Shown here piece by piece: positions 5,671-13,072 of a stretch of 15,646 bases of DNA. The translations under genes and the position numbers were made by a program. Location: positions 1 through 15,646 of the forward strand of contig DAOSEK010000023.1 of NCBI GenBank assembly GCA_035363095.1. Reading direction: 5' to 3'. Source of the DNA: DAOSEK01 sp035363095. Its GTDB lineage: Archaea; Nanobdellota; Nanobdellia; Woesearchaeales; UBA119. Each line of letters starts with the position of its first letter. Within the stretch, counting starts at the first letter, position 1. Under the pieces are notes generated by a model. The model saw nothing but the letters and a program-made list of their open reading frames with translations, had not been told where the DNA came from and made no database searches.

Positions 5671-6741
5671 TTATTTCTTGCAAGGTCTTACGCTATCTAT
5701 GTTAAAGTAAGGAGTAGAGTTGATTAATCCTGCTCTTACATCTATTATGTAATCAACACCCTCATCATCTTTTGTTGATAGCACTAAATTGTTGGATCCG
5801 TCATACTTGAATCTGATTCCGATATCGATTTCATAGCTATCTTTATTTCGACCTGGCGTTATTGTTGCAACCCCATTAAAATCTTGAGAATCTTGATTTA
5901 ATGTATACTCAAATGTATTTTTAGTTTGTTCCTTTGTATTTGATTCAACTATTTTAGGGAGAATTTGTTTAATTACTGAATGTGTATAATTTCCAAGCCT
6001 TTCCACAAGATCACCAATTTCTTCTGAAGAACTAGGGACATCTTTAAAGTAGCGCTCAAAATTAAAGGGGAGGTAACCTAACACATGCAACACTCCTTGG
6101 TTAAAGGGTTCTTTATTGACATTTTTATTACCCCAAGGCACAAACAATTTTGCTAATTCCTTCTTGTTTTTATCAGATGTAATATCTTCTATAAAATGAG
6201 TGATTGATTTACGCTCATTAGCCATAATTGTTTTAAAAGATTGAATTAAACTTAAATCATCAATACCATATACAGACAAAACATCTTTAATGTTTTCAAC
6301 ACTTTTCGTCATATCCAAATATGAAAATGGATGTGCATTTGTGTCTAATATTCCATTTAAACGATAATCTTCCCACACTAAAGACCCTTTTATAGATTCA
6401 ACAAATTGTTGTCTATCTTTCTTCTCAACTAGGTTTATGTAACTAGGAATTATTGATTTATAAAAACTATCCCAATCCAAATTAAATTCGCTAGATTCTA
6501 ATTTTTCAGACATCAAAGTTTTATTATTTCTCTCAACTTTTTGAGGATTAAATTTCATGTGAAGAAGTGCATCTTCAAAAGAATGATCTCCTAGGATCGT
6601 TTCAATGGATTTTAAAGTAGAGTTTAACTTATTCTCAACAAAAGGATGAATTTTTCCATCATCTGTTTTCTGTAATAAGAAACCTCTTATGTAATCATTA
6701 TAATCTTCTCCTAAAATTTCCCATTTTATTGTTTCTTCCAT
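5671..6741 (-). CDS. Unrecognised 356-aa soluble protein
   Basis: Not recognised. There is no signal peptide, membrane helix or known motif; it is predicted cytosolic and mostly helical to about residue 270. The C-terminal 80 residues alternate polar and hydrophobic residues and look like beta strands (for example VATITPGRNKDSYEIDIGIRFK and YIIDVRAGLINSTPYFNIDS), ending RPCKK. The start is well supported: minus-strand GGTGA at 6752-6748 lies 6 nt upstream of the ATG. It sits downstream of the 525-aa gene on the same strand, but a 288-nt gap makes co-transcription unlikely. Codon use and A+T content resemble the neighbours. Probably a lineage-restricted family. Confidence 0.8.
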   Translation of the reverse strand: MEETIKWEILGEDYNDYIRGFLLQKTDDGKIHPFVENKLNSTLKSIETILGDHSFEDALLHMKFNPQKVERNNKTLMSEKLESSEFNLDWDSFYKSIIPSYINLVEKKDRQQFVESIKGSLVWEDYRLNGILDTNAHPFSYLDMTKSVENIKDVLSVYGIDDLSLIQSFKTIMANERKSITHFIEDITSDKNKKELAKLFVPWGNKNVNKEPFNQGVLHVLGYLPFNFERYFKDVPSSSEEIGDLVERLGNYTHSVIKQILPKIVESNTKEQTKNTFEYTLNQDSQDFNGVATITPGRNKDSYEIDIGIRFKYDGSNNLVLSTKDDEGVDYIIDVRAGLINSTPYFNIDSVRPCKK

Positions 6742-6960
6742 AGGATTTCACCTAGATTTTATTATTAAATTAAGAACTATAAGTTAATTTCTTATTAAAA
6801 ATGAGGTTTTTTAAATTTTATTAGCTTAATTATAGAATAATTCCAAGTAATGCACTTTTTGTGAAATACAAGATAAGAAATTCCATTAGACCCTCTAGAT
6901 ATGCATTTTAAATGAATTATTTTGAAATTTAAAAATATCTTTTTACATTATTATAAATAT

Positions 6961-7018
6961 TTTTTATTTTTTTTAAAAAATTTATAAAAATAACAGCAAA
7001 CAAAATACAAAAACACAC
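6961..7018 (-). terminator. T-rich terminator region of the 525-aa gene
   Basis: Read on the minus strand, the sequence after the stop of the 525-aa gene contains a series of T-runs (GTTTTTG, TATTTTG, TTATTTTTA, TTTTTTA), as expected of archaeal termination. The remainder of this 288-nt gap (6742-6960) is A+T-rich with no ORF, repeat copy or convincing structure apart from the upstream signals of the 356-aa gene. Confidence 0.45.
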
Positions 7019-7029
7019 TAAAAGAATCT

Positions 7030-8607
7030 TTAGTATTTGCGATAATGAGTTCGAGCTATATCTGAAAGAGCTTCTTTAAAGGAATTAAGGTTCTTTTCAT
7101 AAGCAGTTATTTTAGCTGTACCATCGTTTGCTTTTAGTTTTTCAGCTTCATCAGATAGTACATTGAAGGCATATTCTAATAATTCCTTTTTTTGATTTTT
7201 TTCAATTGAGAAGTATTTTTTGAGGTTTTCACACCTTTTACTCCAAAGGTAGTTTCCTTCGGAGTAATCTATTTTAGATTTTTCAGCAGTTATTTCTTCA
7301 TCTGGAGTTTTAGAAGAGTATTCTTTTAAATTCTTTCCTTTTAGTATAGCTTCTAATTCAGGATGATTTGATAGTTGGTTACTTTCGTTTTTCTTAGATT
7401 CTAAGACTTTTTTTAGTTCATCATACTTACCAATAGTTCCTTTTAAATAATTATCAGGTACATCTAGTGAAGATAGTTCAGTTGCCCTATCAGCTTTTAT
7501 TCCCCTTTTTTTAAGTTCTCTTATAAGGTAATTTTGTTTGTCTTTTAAAAAATTATTAATTACTTCATATTTAGCCAAATCAATTGAATCAGCCATATGT
7601 ATGATATATGAGAGGGCATCAAATCTATAATAGAGTGATTTTTGTTTTTCTCCGGCAATTAATTCATCTATAGAAGCCATTGTTAAAGTAGAATAATCAG
7701 GGGATTTCAATGAATGACTTTCTTCTTGTTTTGGAGACGAAATTTTAGGGTCACTGGTTTTGCTTTCAATTGAACTATTTGTACTACTTGCTCCTTTTTT
7801 TCCGTTTAAAAAAACAGACTTCATTAGCCAGTAAAATGAGACTCCAGCAACAAAAAGACAGGTTAATGCACCAATTAAGTCAAGATTGTTTTCTTGTGTA
7901 ACCTGTTGTGTTAAAATGTCCACCAAAGCATCTTTTTGTTCTTCTAACGAGTGATTTAAAATATCTGTTTTTTTTATTGCTGAATTCCACTCCTTAGGCG
8001 TATATGTCGTAATTATGTGAGTTCCATCTTCATTTTGATATGTAATTGTGCCTGGTGGTATTTTATCGTATTCTTGCAAAGTGATAAAACTTGTATCATT
8101 AATTATCCTTTTTAGTAATTCTTGTTGGTCTTTAGATATTTTTACAATAGGTTCACTATTTCCAGGATAGCCAGCGATCATTGAAAGTTTAATTTTGAGT
8201 GATTCCCAAACCTCAAGGTCTTGCTTATTGAACATATATTTTCCAATTATTTTATTTATATCACCAATTGTTCCTTGGATAAAAGAATATGATTTTCCTA
8301 CATAATAGTCGTGTACAAATTTTCTGTCCACTTTAATTAACAAATAAGCACCTGTACCTAAAGCTAAAGATGAAGTGCCTGCAGTCAAATAGTAAAGTAT
8401 TATGTCTGACTTTGATTCTTCCTCTTCGGATTGATTCTTTTCTAAAACCTCTGTCCCTGTAGAAGTACTTAGAGGCGGTTCCATAGTAACTTCTGAAGTT
8501 GTTGGCTCAGGTGCTAAGTGGGTTGTAGATGTTTCAACTATACCCTCTAAATTTTTTGGATTATTCTCTGGCCCTCTAAATATTTTAAATATTCTTTTTA
8601 GTGACAT
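7030..8607 (-). CDS. Unrecognised 525-aa protein with two membrane helices
   Basis: Not recognised. A basic N-terminus (MSLKRIFKIFRG) precedes a Thr/Pro/Glu-rich disordered segment (about 20-66). Membrane helix 1 spans about 68-91. A hydrophilic domain of about 150 residues follows (92-243). Membrane helix 2 spans about 244-265, next to basic residues. The C-terminal 260 residues are Lys/Glu-rich and mainly helical, probably with coiled coil. Basic residues near both termini suggest both ends are cytoplasmic and 92-243 is extracellular. There is no Shine-Dalgarno, but a TATA box is centred 29 nt upstream of the ATG, so the mRNA is probably leaderless. A role as a cell-envelope scaffold or sensor is possible but unsupported. 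Confidence 0.8.
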   Translation of the reverse strand: MSLKRIFKIFRGPENNPKNLEGIVETSTTHLAPEPTTSEVTMEPPLSTSTGTEVLEKNQSEEEESKSDIILYYLTAGTSSLALGTGAYLLIKVDRKFVHDYYVGKSYSFIQGTIGDINKIIGKYMFNKQDLEVWESLKIKLSMIAGYPGNSEPIVKISKDQQELLKRIINDTSFITLQEYDKIPPGTITYQNEDGTHIITTYTPKEWNSAIKKTDILNHSLEEQKDALVDILTQQVTQENNLDLIGALTCLFVAGVSFYWLMKSVFLNGKKGASSTNSSIESKTSDPKISSPKQEESHSLKSPDYSTLTMASIDELIAGEKQKSLYYRFDALSYIIHMADSIDLAKYEVINNFLKDKQNYLIRELKKRGIKADRATELSSLDVPDNYLKGTIGKYDELKKVLESKKNESNQLSNHPELEAILKGKNLKEYSSKTPDEEITAEKSKIDYSEGNYLWSKRCENLKKYFSIEKNQKKELLEYAFNVLSDEAEKLKANDGTAKITAYEKNLNSFKEALSDIARTHYRKY

Positions 8608-8630
8608 GATAATATAGGATAGAAATAATT

Positions 8631-8640
8631 TGTATTTAAA
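8631..8640 (-). promoter_or_regulatory. TATA box of the 525-aa membrane protein gene
   Basis: The minus strand reads TTTAAATACA, centred about 29 nt upstream of the start codon at 8607. This matches the leaderless spacing seen for other genes in the window. Confidence 0.5.
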
Positions 8641-8686
8641 GATTTCTATTAATTCTTACGGAATAGTGATAAAAATATTAGTGCAA

Positions 8687-8712
8687 TTTAAAAAAATGAG
8701 AGAAAAAAAGAA
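8687..8712 (-). terminator. T-rich terminator of the MFS gene
   Basis: On the minus strand, downstream of the transporter stop, runs of seven T (8709-8703) and more T near 8697-8690 follow TTGTTC. This fits oligo-T termination in archaea and precedes the promoter of the next gene. Confidence 0.45.
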
Positions 8713-8727
8713 CAATCAATAGTTTTA

Positions 8728-10272
8728 TTATATTTTCTTTTTAGGCAGGTTTGATAATTTTTTTATTCCTCTTTGAAGGTAACCAAATGTTGTTGGGATA
8801 GATTGAATACCACCAGCTGGAAGAATCCTATAAACCCTAAGTATAATTTTATCAGTTCTAATTTTTTTGAATTCTCTTACATCTTTAATCAAAAGAAAAA
8901 AAGCAAAAAAACATATGCTTCTAAAAAATCCAGATAGTAAAAACATCATTTTAAAGGGGTTTGGAAATATGACCTGAAAGGTTTTAAATATTAATCCAGA
9001 CACAATAGCACCAATTGCAGCACCAAGAACTGATGCGAAGTTAAACCATGAGATGATGATTGTTCTATTATTAGGTTTAGAATATTCAAACAGCAATGTT
9101 ACTGAAAAAAGATCCCAAATTGCCCAACCTAGTGTCATAAAGCCATCGATAATTAGAAGTATAATAAAGTCTTCAAAAAAGTACCATGAGAAATAAAAGA
9201 GTGATATTGTTAATGCTCCTATCATAAAGATTCTTGCATGACCAAATTCATCGCCCATCTTTCCTAATGCACTACTAACACTGAATTTTACAAAAACAGC
9301 AGCCATTGAGAAAGCAATGTATTCAAGATAATTAAACCCTAGATATTTAAGCATATATTCAGCAAGATATGGTGCGCCTAAAAATACTGAGAACATGAAA
9401 AGACCTGAGAATAATGTAAGAATTTTCATTTGTTTTGAAAGTATACCTTTTGGAAATATTATATCTTTGAAACTGTATTTCTCCTCGTTTGCATCACACA
9501 CAATTACATCCTTTATTCCTCTCAAGATTAAAAAATTATAAAATCTTGATGCAAATGCAACGACAAAAAATATTACATATGCAAAAGTCTCACCATCAAA
9601 GCCATATATCGTCTTATTCTTGAGTGTTTGAATAAGAAAACTTGATAAGAACAAGGTTACAAATAAAGTAAAATTTATTATTCTGTTTCGATACCCAAAA
9701 TATCTTCCTCGGCTATTCTCGTTTGTAAAACTTCCAATCCAGCTATACCATACAGGACCGGATATGGAACCAAACAAAAAATATGCCATAAAACTAATTA
9801 TAAAGATCCAGAAATTGTTGTTAAATGCCCCTGCTAAAAGCATTATAATCCAAGTGATGGATTGTAACAAAACAAGGGTTGATACTATTTTCCTGCGACT
9901 TTTAAAGATGTTTAGGAAAAAACATGATAATAATTGACCAAAAGCAGATAGAAATCTTGGAATTGAATAGATATAACTCATAAAAACCCCTGAAAAGCCA
10001 AGGTGAAGTGCATAAGCTGGAACATAAACTTCACCAAGACCAAACATGATTGAGAATAATACGCCATCTAATAAAAATCGGTTTAATATTGAATCATTTT
10101 CATTATTGGTGTTTGGAATATTTTGATTTTTTTGAGCGTTGTAATCATTTGAAATATTATTTATAGATGTATTTGGAGGAGATGAATTTATACTATTTTC
10201 AAAGTGGTTTTTTTCAGAAGTGAGATTTTTCTGATTTTGTTTAGATGTTTCTTTATCTATATTAGTTATCAT
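8728..10272 (-). CDS. Major facilitator superfamily (MFS) transporter
   Basis: A 514-aa polytopic membrane protein with about 12 hydrophobic helices from residue 64 to about 460. The N-half has a basic loop between helices 2 and 3 (FKSRRKIV, 123-130) and the loop motif NSRGRYFGYRNR (186-197), common in MFS_1 proteins. The second half repeats the pattern, with GKMGDEFGHAR as the equivalent basic/acidic loop. The substrate cannot be deduced. Unusually, the first 63 residues are hydrophilic and rich in Asn and Ser, a long cytoplasmic extension for this family. The start is supported by a TATA box centred 29 nt upstream, giving a leaderless mRNA. The C-terminal 55 residues are basic. The gene stands as its own transcription unit. 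Confidence 0.88.
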   Translation of the reverse strand: MITNIDKETSKQNQKNLTSEKNHFENSINSSPPNTSINNISNDYNAQKNQNIPNTNNENDSILNRFLLDGVLFSIMFGLGEVYVPAYALHLGFSGVFMSYIYSIPRFLSAFGQLLSCFFLNIFKSRRKIVSTLVLLQSITWIIMLLAGAFNNNFWIFIISFMAYFLFGSISGPVWYSWIGSFTNENSRGRYFGYRNRIINFTLFVTLFLSSFLIQTLKNKTIYGFDGETFAYVIFFVVAFASRFYNFLILRGIKDVIVCDANEEKYSFKDIIFPKGILSKQMKILTLFSGLFMFSVFLGAPYLAEYMLKYLGFNYLEYIAFSMAAVFVKFSVSSALGKMGDEFGHARIFMIGALTISLFYFSWYFFEDFIILLIIDGFMTLGWAIWDLFSVTLLFEYSKPNNRTIIISWFNFASVLGAAIGAIVSGLIFKTFQVIFPNPFKMMFLLSGFFRSICFFAFFLLIKDVREFKKIRTDKIILRVYRILPAGGIQSIPTTFGYLQRGIKKLSNLPKKKI

Positions 10273-10295
10273 AGACGTTTTTGGCTGAAAGGTTT

Positions 10296-10306
10296 ATATT
10301 ATAAAT
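10296..10306 (-). promoter_or_regulatory. TATA box of the MFS gene
   Basis: The minus strand reads ATTTATAATAT, centred about 29 nt upstream of the ATG at 10272. There is no Shine-Dalgarno sequence, so a leaderless transcript is likely and this start is preferred over internal methionines. Confidence 0.6.
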
Positions 10307-10386
10307 CTTACTTTTTTGGGAGGTTTATACCAACAGGTTTTTGAAAAGAAAAATTAATATGAAGAATTGAATATACTCTAGATAAT

Positions 10387-11265
10387 TTACTTGAGCTCTT
10401 CTGAGTTCTTTTTGATTAGAGATATCTCAATCTCTCCAAATTCAGTATCTTGGTCAAGTCTTACGACCTGTTGAAAATCTAGATGAAGCAGAGGAATAAA
10501 TGTATATATTACATCTTCTCGATTTGGTGATTTAATGATCTCAGAAAAAAATATTTTATCTTTTTTCTGGAAGACAGATTGAATGCTTTCATAAACTGAA
10601 AGTATAATTGATTTTAAATTTTTTTCTTTATTTGGAACAAATATTTTTTCCTCTTTTGAAGAAATCTTGTTTTGCCTTCTATCTCTTACCTCAAGTGCTT
10701 TATCAAGTGCCTCAACTAAATCTAGAATGGATATTTTTCTGCTTCTAGGCTGTGGTGTTCTTAAAGTCAAAAAGGGAAGTTTTTCCCTTTCTTCTAAAGG
10801 AATATTCTCAATATACTCCCCAGATAAGAAATCACCCAATTCGCCTGACAAAAGTTCATCATATTCTGTTTGTGTCAAAGAACTAATTAGTGCATCAAAT
10901 GCGTTTATATCTCCATCTACTAGCCTATTTGATTTTATTGATAAAAGTATTGCTGATGCAAGTATAACTTTACCTGATACCCTAAAATCCATCTCTTTTA
11001 GCTTTTTCACTGCCTCAACGTATCTTTTAGCAATAAGGCTTACATCAACATCCCAAGGATCTATGTTATCATCCTTAATCAACTTCATAAGAATATCTTT
11101 CCAGTCAATCTCATCTTTATCTGTCAAAACATTATAAATATAATCAATGGGTGTTTGAGTAGTATCAGTAGTATCAGTAGTAGCTACTAGATTGGCATCT
11201 ACTTGTGAAACAACCACTTCATCGCTTGCTTTTTGATTAGCTTTTAAATCTTTATTTAAAACCAT
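10387..11265 (-). CDS. scpA: ScpA, segregation and condensation protein A (kleisin)
   Basis: A 292-aa kleisin-family protein that bridges SMC heads in the chromosome-condensing complex. The N-terminal domain carries the family pattern: WKDILMKLIKDDNIDPWDVD (55-74), then an AKRYVEAVKKL helix and ASAILLSIKSNRLV (103-116). A variable acidic middle follows, and a C-terminal winged helix (about 215-285) includes FSEIIKSPNREDVIYTFIPLLHL. The first 40 residues are disordered, with a Thr/Asp repeat made by a 9-bp tandem repeat. Neither smc nor scpB is in the window. The mRNA is probably leaderless: a TATA box is centred about 30 nt upstream of the ATG. Confidence 0.88.
   Translation of the reverse strand: MVLNKDLKANQKASDEVVVSQVDANLVATTDTTDTTQTPIDYIYNVLTDKDEIDWKDILMKLIKDDNIDPWDVDVSLIAKRYVEAVKKLKEMDFRVSGKVILASAILLSIKSNRLVDGDINAFDALISSLTQTEYDELLSGELGDFLSGEYIENIPLEEREKLPFLTLRTPQPRSRKISILDLVEALDKALEVRDRRQNKISSKEEKIFVPNKEKNLKSIILSVYESIQSVFQKKDKIFFSEIIKSPNREDVIYTFIPLLHLDFQQVVRLDQDTEFGEIEISLIKKNSEELK
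11158..11184. repeat. 9-bp tandem repeat inside scpA
   Basis: Three copies of AGTAGTATC (the last is AGTAGTAGC) encode the Thr-Asp-Thr repeats of the disordered ScpA N-terminus. Such short in-frame repeats can change copy number by slippage without breaking the frame. Confidence 0.75.
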
Positions 11266-11290
11266 TTCAAAACATCAATTGAAAACCCTT

Positions 11291-11300
11291 CTTTATATTT
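11291..11300 (-). promoter_or_regulatory. TATA box of scpA
   Basis: The minus strand reads AAATATAAAG, centred about 30 nt upstream of the start at 11265. A second TTTAAATA-like box lies farther upstream around 11325-11333 and would give a leader of about 35 nt. Confidence 0.5.
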
Positions 11301-11479
11301 CTTTCTAAAAGAATATTGACTGATATTTAAAGAGCAGATTGAAAGAGCAAATTGTTTTGGTTATTGATTGAGAAATATTTAATAGTCCCTGTGTCTTTTG
11401 GAATTTAAAAAGTACTTTTTTTACCCAATAGTTTTTATTTGCCTTAGTATAAGTTTTAGAAATTAATGATAAGTACCTA

Positions 11480-11497
11480 TTATTAAAATTTTAATAA
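11480..11497 (+). promoter_or_regulatory. 18-bp palindrome in the scpA-glmM divergent region
   Basis: TTATTAAAATTTTAATAA is a perfect palindrome about 22 nt upstream of the glmM TATA box. The position suits an activator site, but it consists only of A and T and could be chance. The rest of the 288-nt divergent gap shows only the two promoters. Confidence 0.3.
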
Positions 11498-11518
11498 CGG
11501 ATATCAAAATCTAAATAG

Positions 11519-11530
11519 TTTTTATAAATA
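11519..11530 (+). promoter_or_regulatory. TATA box of glmM
   Basis: TTTTTATAAATA is centred about 28 nt upstream of the glmM ATG, so the mRNA should be leaderless. The 16-nt context TAGTTTTTATAAATAA recurs at 14635-14650. Confidence 0.65.
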
Positions 11531-11553
11531 AGATTTGCAAATATAAGACTAAT

Positions 11554-12882
11554 ATGAAACTATTCGGAACTGATGGGATAAGGGCCAACTCTAAATCAGA
11601 GGTATTAAATGAACAAAGTGTGCTTAGGATTGGATACTCAATAGCTAGTTGGGCCAAAGATATTGGATGTAAAAGTGTAATTATAGGAAAAGATACAAGA
11701 GAGTCATCAGAAAGGATAGAAAGATGGCTTTTGAATGCTTTAGAAAGCAATGGGATTGAAGCTATTTTAACTGGAATAATTCCAACTCCTGTTGTGTCAT
11801 ACCTTTGCAAGAAGTTGGGTTATTTTGGAATAATGATTACAGCTTCACATAATCCGTATTATGATAATGGGATAAAACTTTTTTATAAGAACGGAAGAAA
11901 AACTAAAGAGTTAGAAGAAAGACTAATTGAAGACTATTATGAGAAATTTAAACATGTTAAATTTCAAACTTTGGCATCCTTTAATTATGAAAAATTGGTT
12001 AGAAAAAGAATAAAGAATGATCTAATCTCATTATACAATTCTGATTTTGAGAGTATTAGAAATTTTTATTTGGAAAAAAAAGTAGTTTTAGATTGTGCAA
12101 ATGGAGCAGGTTATTTTATTGGAAAAGATATTTTAGAAAAATGTGTTAAATGTTTGAAGGTTGTTAATTTTAGACCTGATGGAAAAAATATTAATTATAA
12201 CTGTGGTGCAATGCATCCAAATATTCTTTCTAAGCAAGTAGTTTTAGAAAAAGCTGATTTGGGGATAGCTTTTGATGGAGATGCAGATAGAGTAGTATTT
12301 TGCGATGAAAAAGGAGAAATTATTGATGGCGATCATTATATTGGTTTTATTGCAAGACATACCAATCAAAAAGAAATAGTTTATACCGATTATAGTAATC
12401 TTTCTTTAGACAATTTTCTAAAAGAGAATAATCTAAAAGGTATTAGAGTCGAAAATGGGGATAAATTTGTAAGTGAAGAGTTGGGTAAAAGGAATTTATT
12501 TTTTGGTGGAGAAAAATCAGGGCATTATATTTTCAAAGAATACAATGAAAGTGGAGATGGGATTTTGTCTGCAATAAGATTACTTAAAATATTATACAAC
12601 GAAAAGATGCCACTTTCCAAGATCAGAGAATTTGAATTATTTCCTCAAGTTATTGTAAGTGAAGACGTCGATAGAAAAAAAGATTTAAATGAGATTGATG
12701 GACTTAATAAAATCTTAGAGTATGTAGAAAAAATGCTTGGAGAGGATTCAAGAACAAATATTAGATATTCAGGAACTGAGATGAAAATAAGGGTTTTAGT
12801 TGAAGGAAAAAGCCAAGAAAAATGCAGTGAATTTGCAAATAAAATCGCAGGATTTATTAAGGATGCAAATAAATCTAACTAG
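11554..12882 (+). CDS. glmM: Phosphoglucosamine mutase (GlmM-type phosphohexomutase)
   Basis: A 442-aa enzyme converting glucosamine-6-phosphate to glucosamine-1-phosphate for UDP-GlcNAc synthesis. Motifs in order: LFGTDGIRANS (3-13); the phosphoserine loop TASHNP (96-101, Ser98); the Mg-binding loop DGDADR (241-246); the sugar-selecting loop GGEKSGH (318-324), close to the GGEQSGH of GlmM and unlike the GGEMSGH of phosphomannomutases; and the phosphate-binding RYSGTE (404-409). Length matches bacterial GlmM. Some activity on other hexose phosphates cannot be excluded, since archaeal members are often broad. ATG 11554 follows a leaderless-type promoter. The glmU-like gene lies 190 nt downstream. 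Confidence 0.9.
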   Translation: MKLFGTDGIRANSKSEVLNEQSVLRIGYSIASWAKDIGCKSVIIGKDTRESSERIERWLLNALESNGIEAILTGIIPTPVVSYLCKKLGYFGIMITASHNPYYDNGIKLFYKNGRKTKELEERLIEDYYEKFKHVKFQTLASFNYEKLVRKRIKNDLISLYNSDFESIRNFYLEKKVVLDCANGAGYFIGKDILEKCVKCLKVVNFRPDGKNINYNCGAMHPNILSKQVVLEKADLGIAFDGDADRVVFCDEKGEIIDGDHYIGFIARHTNQKEIVYTDYSNLSLDNFLKENNLKGIRVENGDKFVSEELGKRNLFFGGEKSGHYIFKEYNESGDGILSAIRLLKILYNEKMPLSKIREFELFPQVIVSEDVDRKKDLNEIDGLNKILEYVEKMLGEDSRTNIRYSGTEMKIRVLVEGKSQEKCSEFANKIAGFIKDANKSN

Positions 12883-12900
12883 TAATAAAAATTTTTATTA
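12883..12900 (+). terminator. Palindromic terminator after glmM
   Basis: TAATAAAAATTTTTATTA, a perfect 18-bp palindrome, starts at the base after the glmM TAG stop and contains a T-run on each strand. It could form an A+T hairpin or act as an oligo-T terminator. The downstream gene has its own promoter. Confidence 0.5.
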
Positions 12901-12951
12901 AAGATCAAAATGGATTGTTATTAGAATCAGTGTTATTGGAAGTTAAAGGAT

Positions 12952-12998
12952 ATATTGAGTTCATGAATCCGTCATGGGCATACTTTAGTCTTGAGGTT
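12952..12998 (-). repeat. Decayed, inverted copy of the type II repeat tail
   Basis: Read on the minus strand from 12998 to 12952, this sequence contains CTCAAGACTAAAGTATGC, matching CTCAAGATCAAAGTATGC of the element at 14819-14949 at 16 of 18 positions. It then continues ATGACGGATTCATGAACTCAA, close to the tail at 135-174. The palindrome core TTCATGAA is kept. No body or first hairpin is recognisable farther along. It is the only copy on the minus strand. Confidence 0.65.
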
Positions 12999-13035
12999 TA
13001 AATTTAGGTAATTTAGGAATTTTTCAATGTGCTGA

Positions 13036-13044
13036 GTATAATAG
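13036..13044 (+). promoter_or_regulatory. Likely TATA box of the glmU-like gene
   Basis: GTATAATAG is centred about 33 nt upstream of the ATG at 13073, which predicts a leader of only a few nucleotides. Confidence 0.4.
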
Positions 13045-13072
13045 ATAAGAATAATCAAAACTAAGTGTTATA

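Noticed and set aside
10667..11137. A 156-codon open frame on the plus strand.
   Set aside because: It lies entirely within scpA on the opposite strand; its Ser/Leu-rich composition is typical of an antisense shadow.
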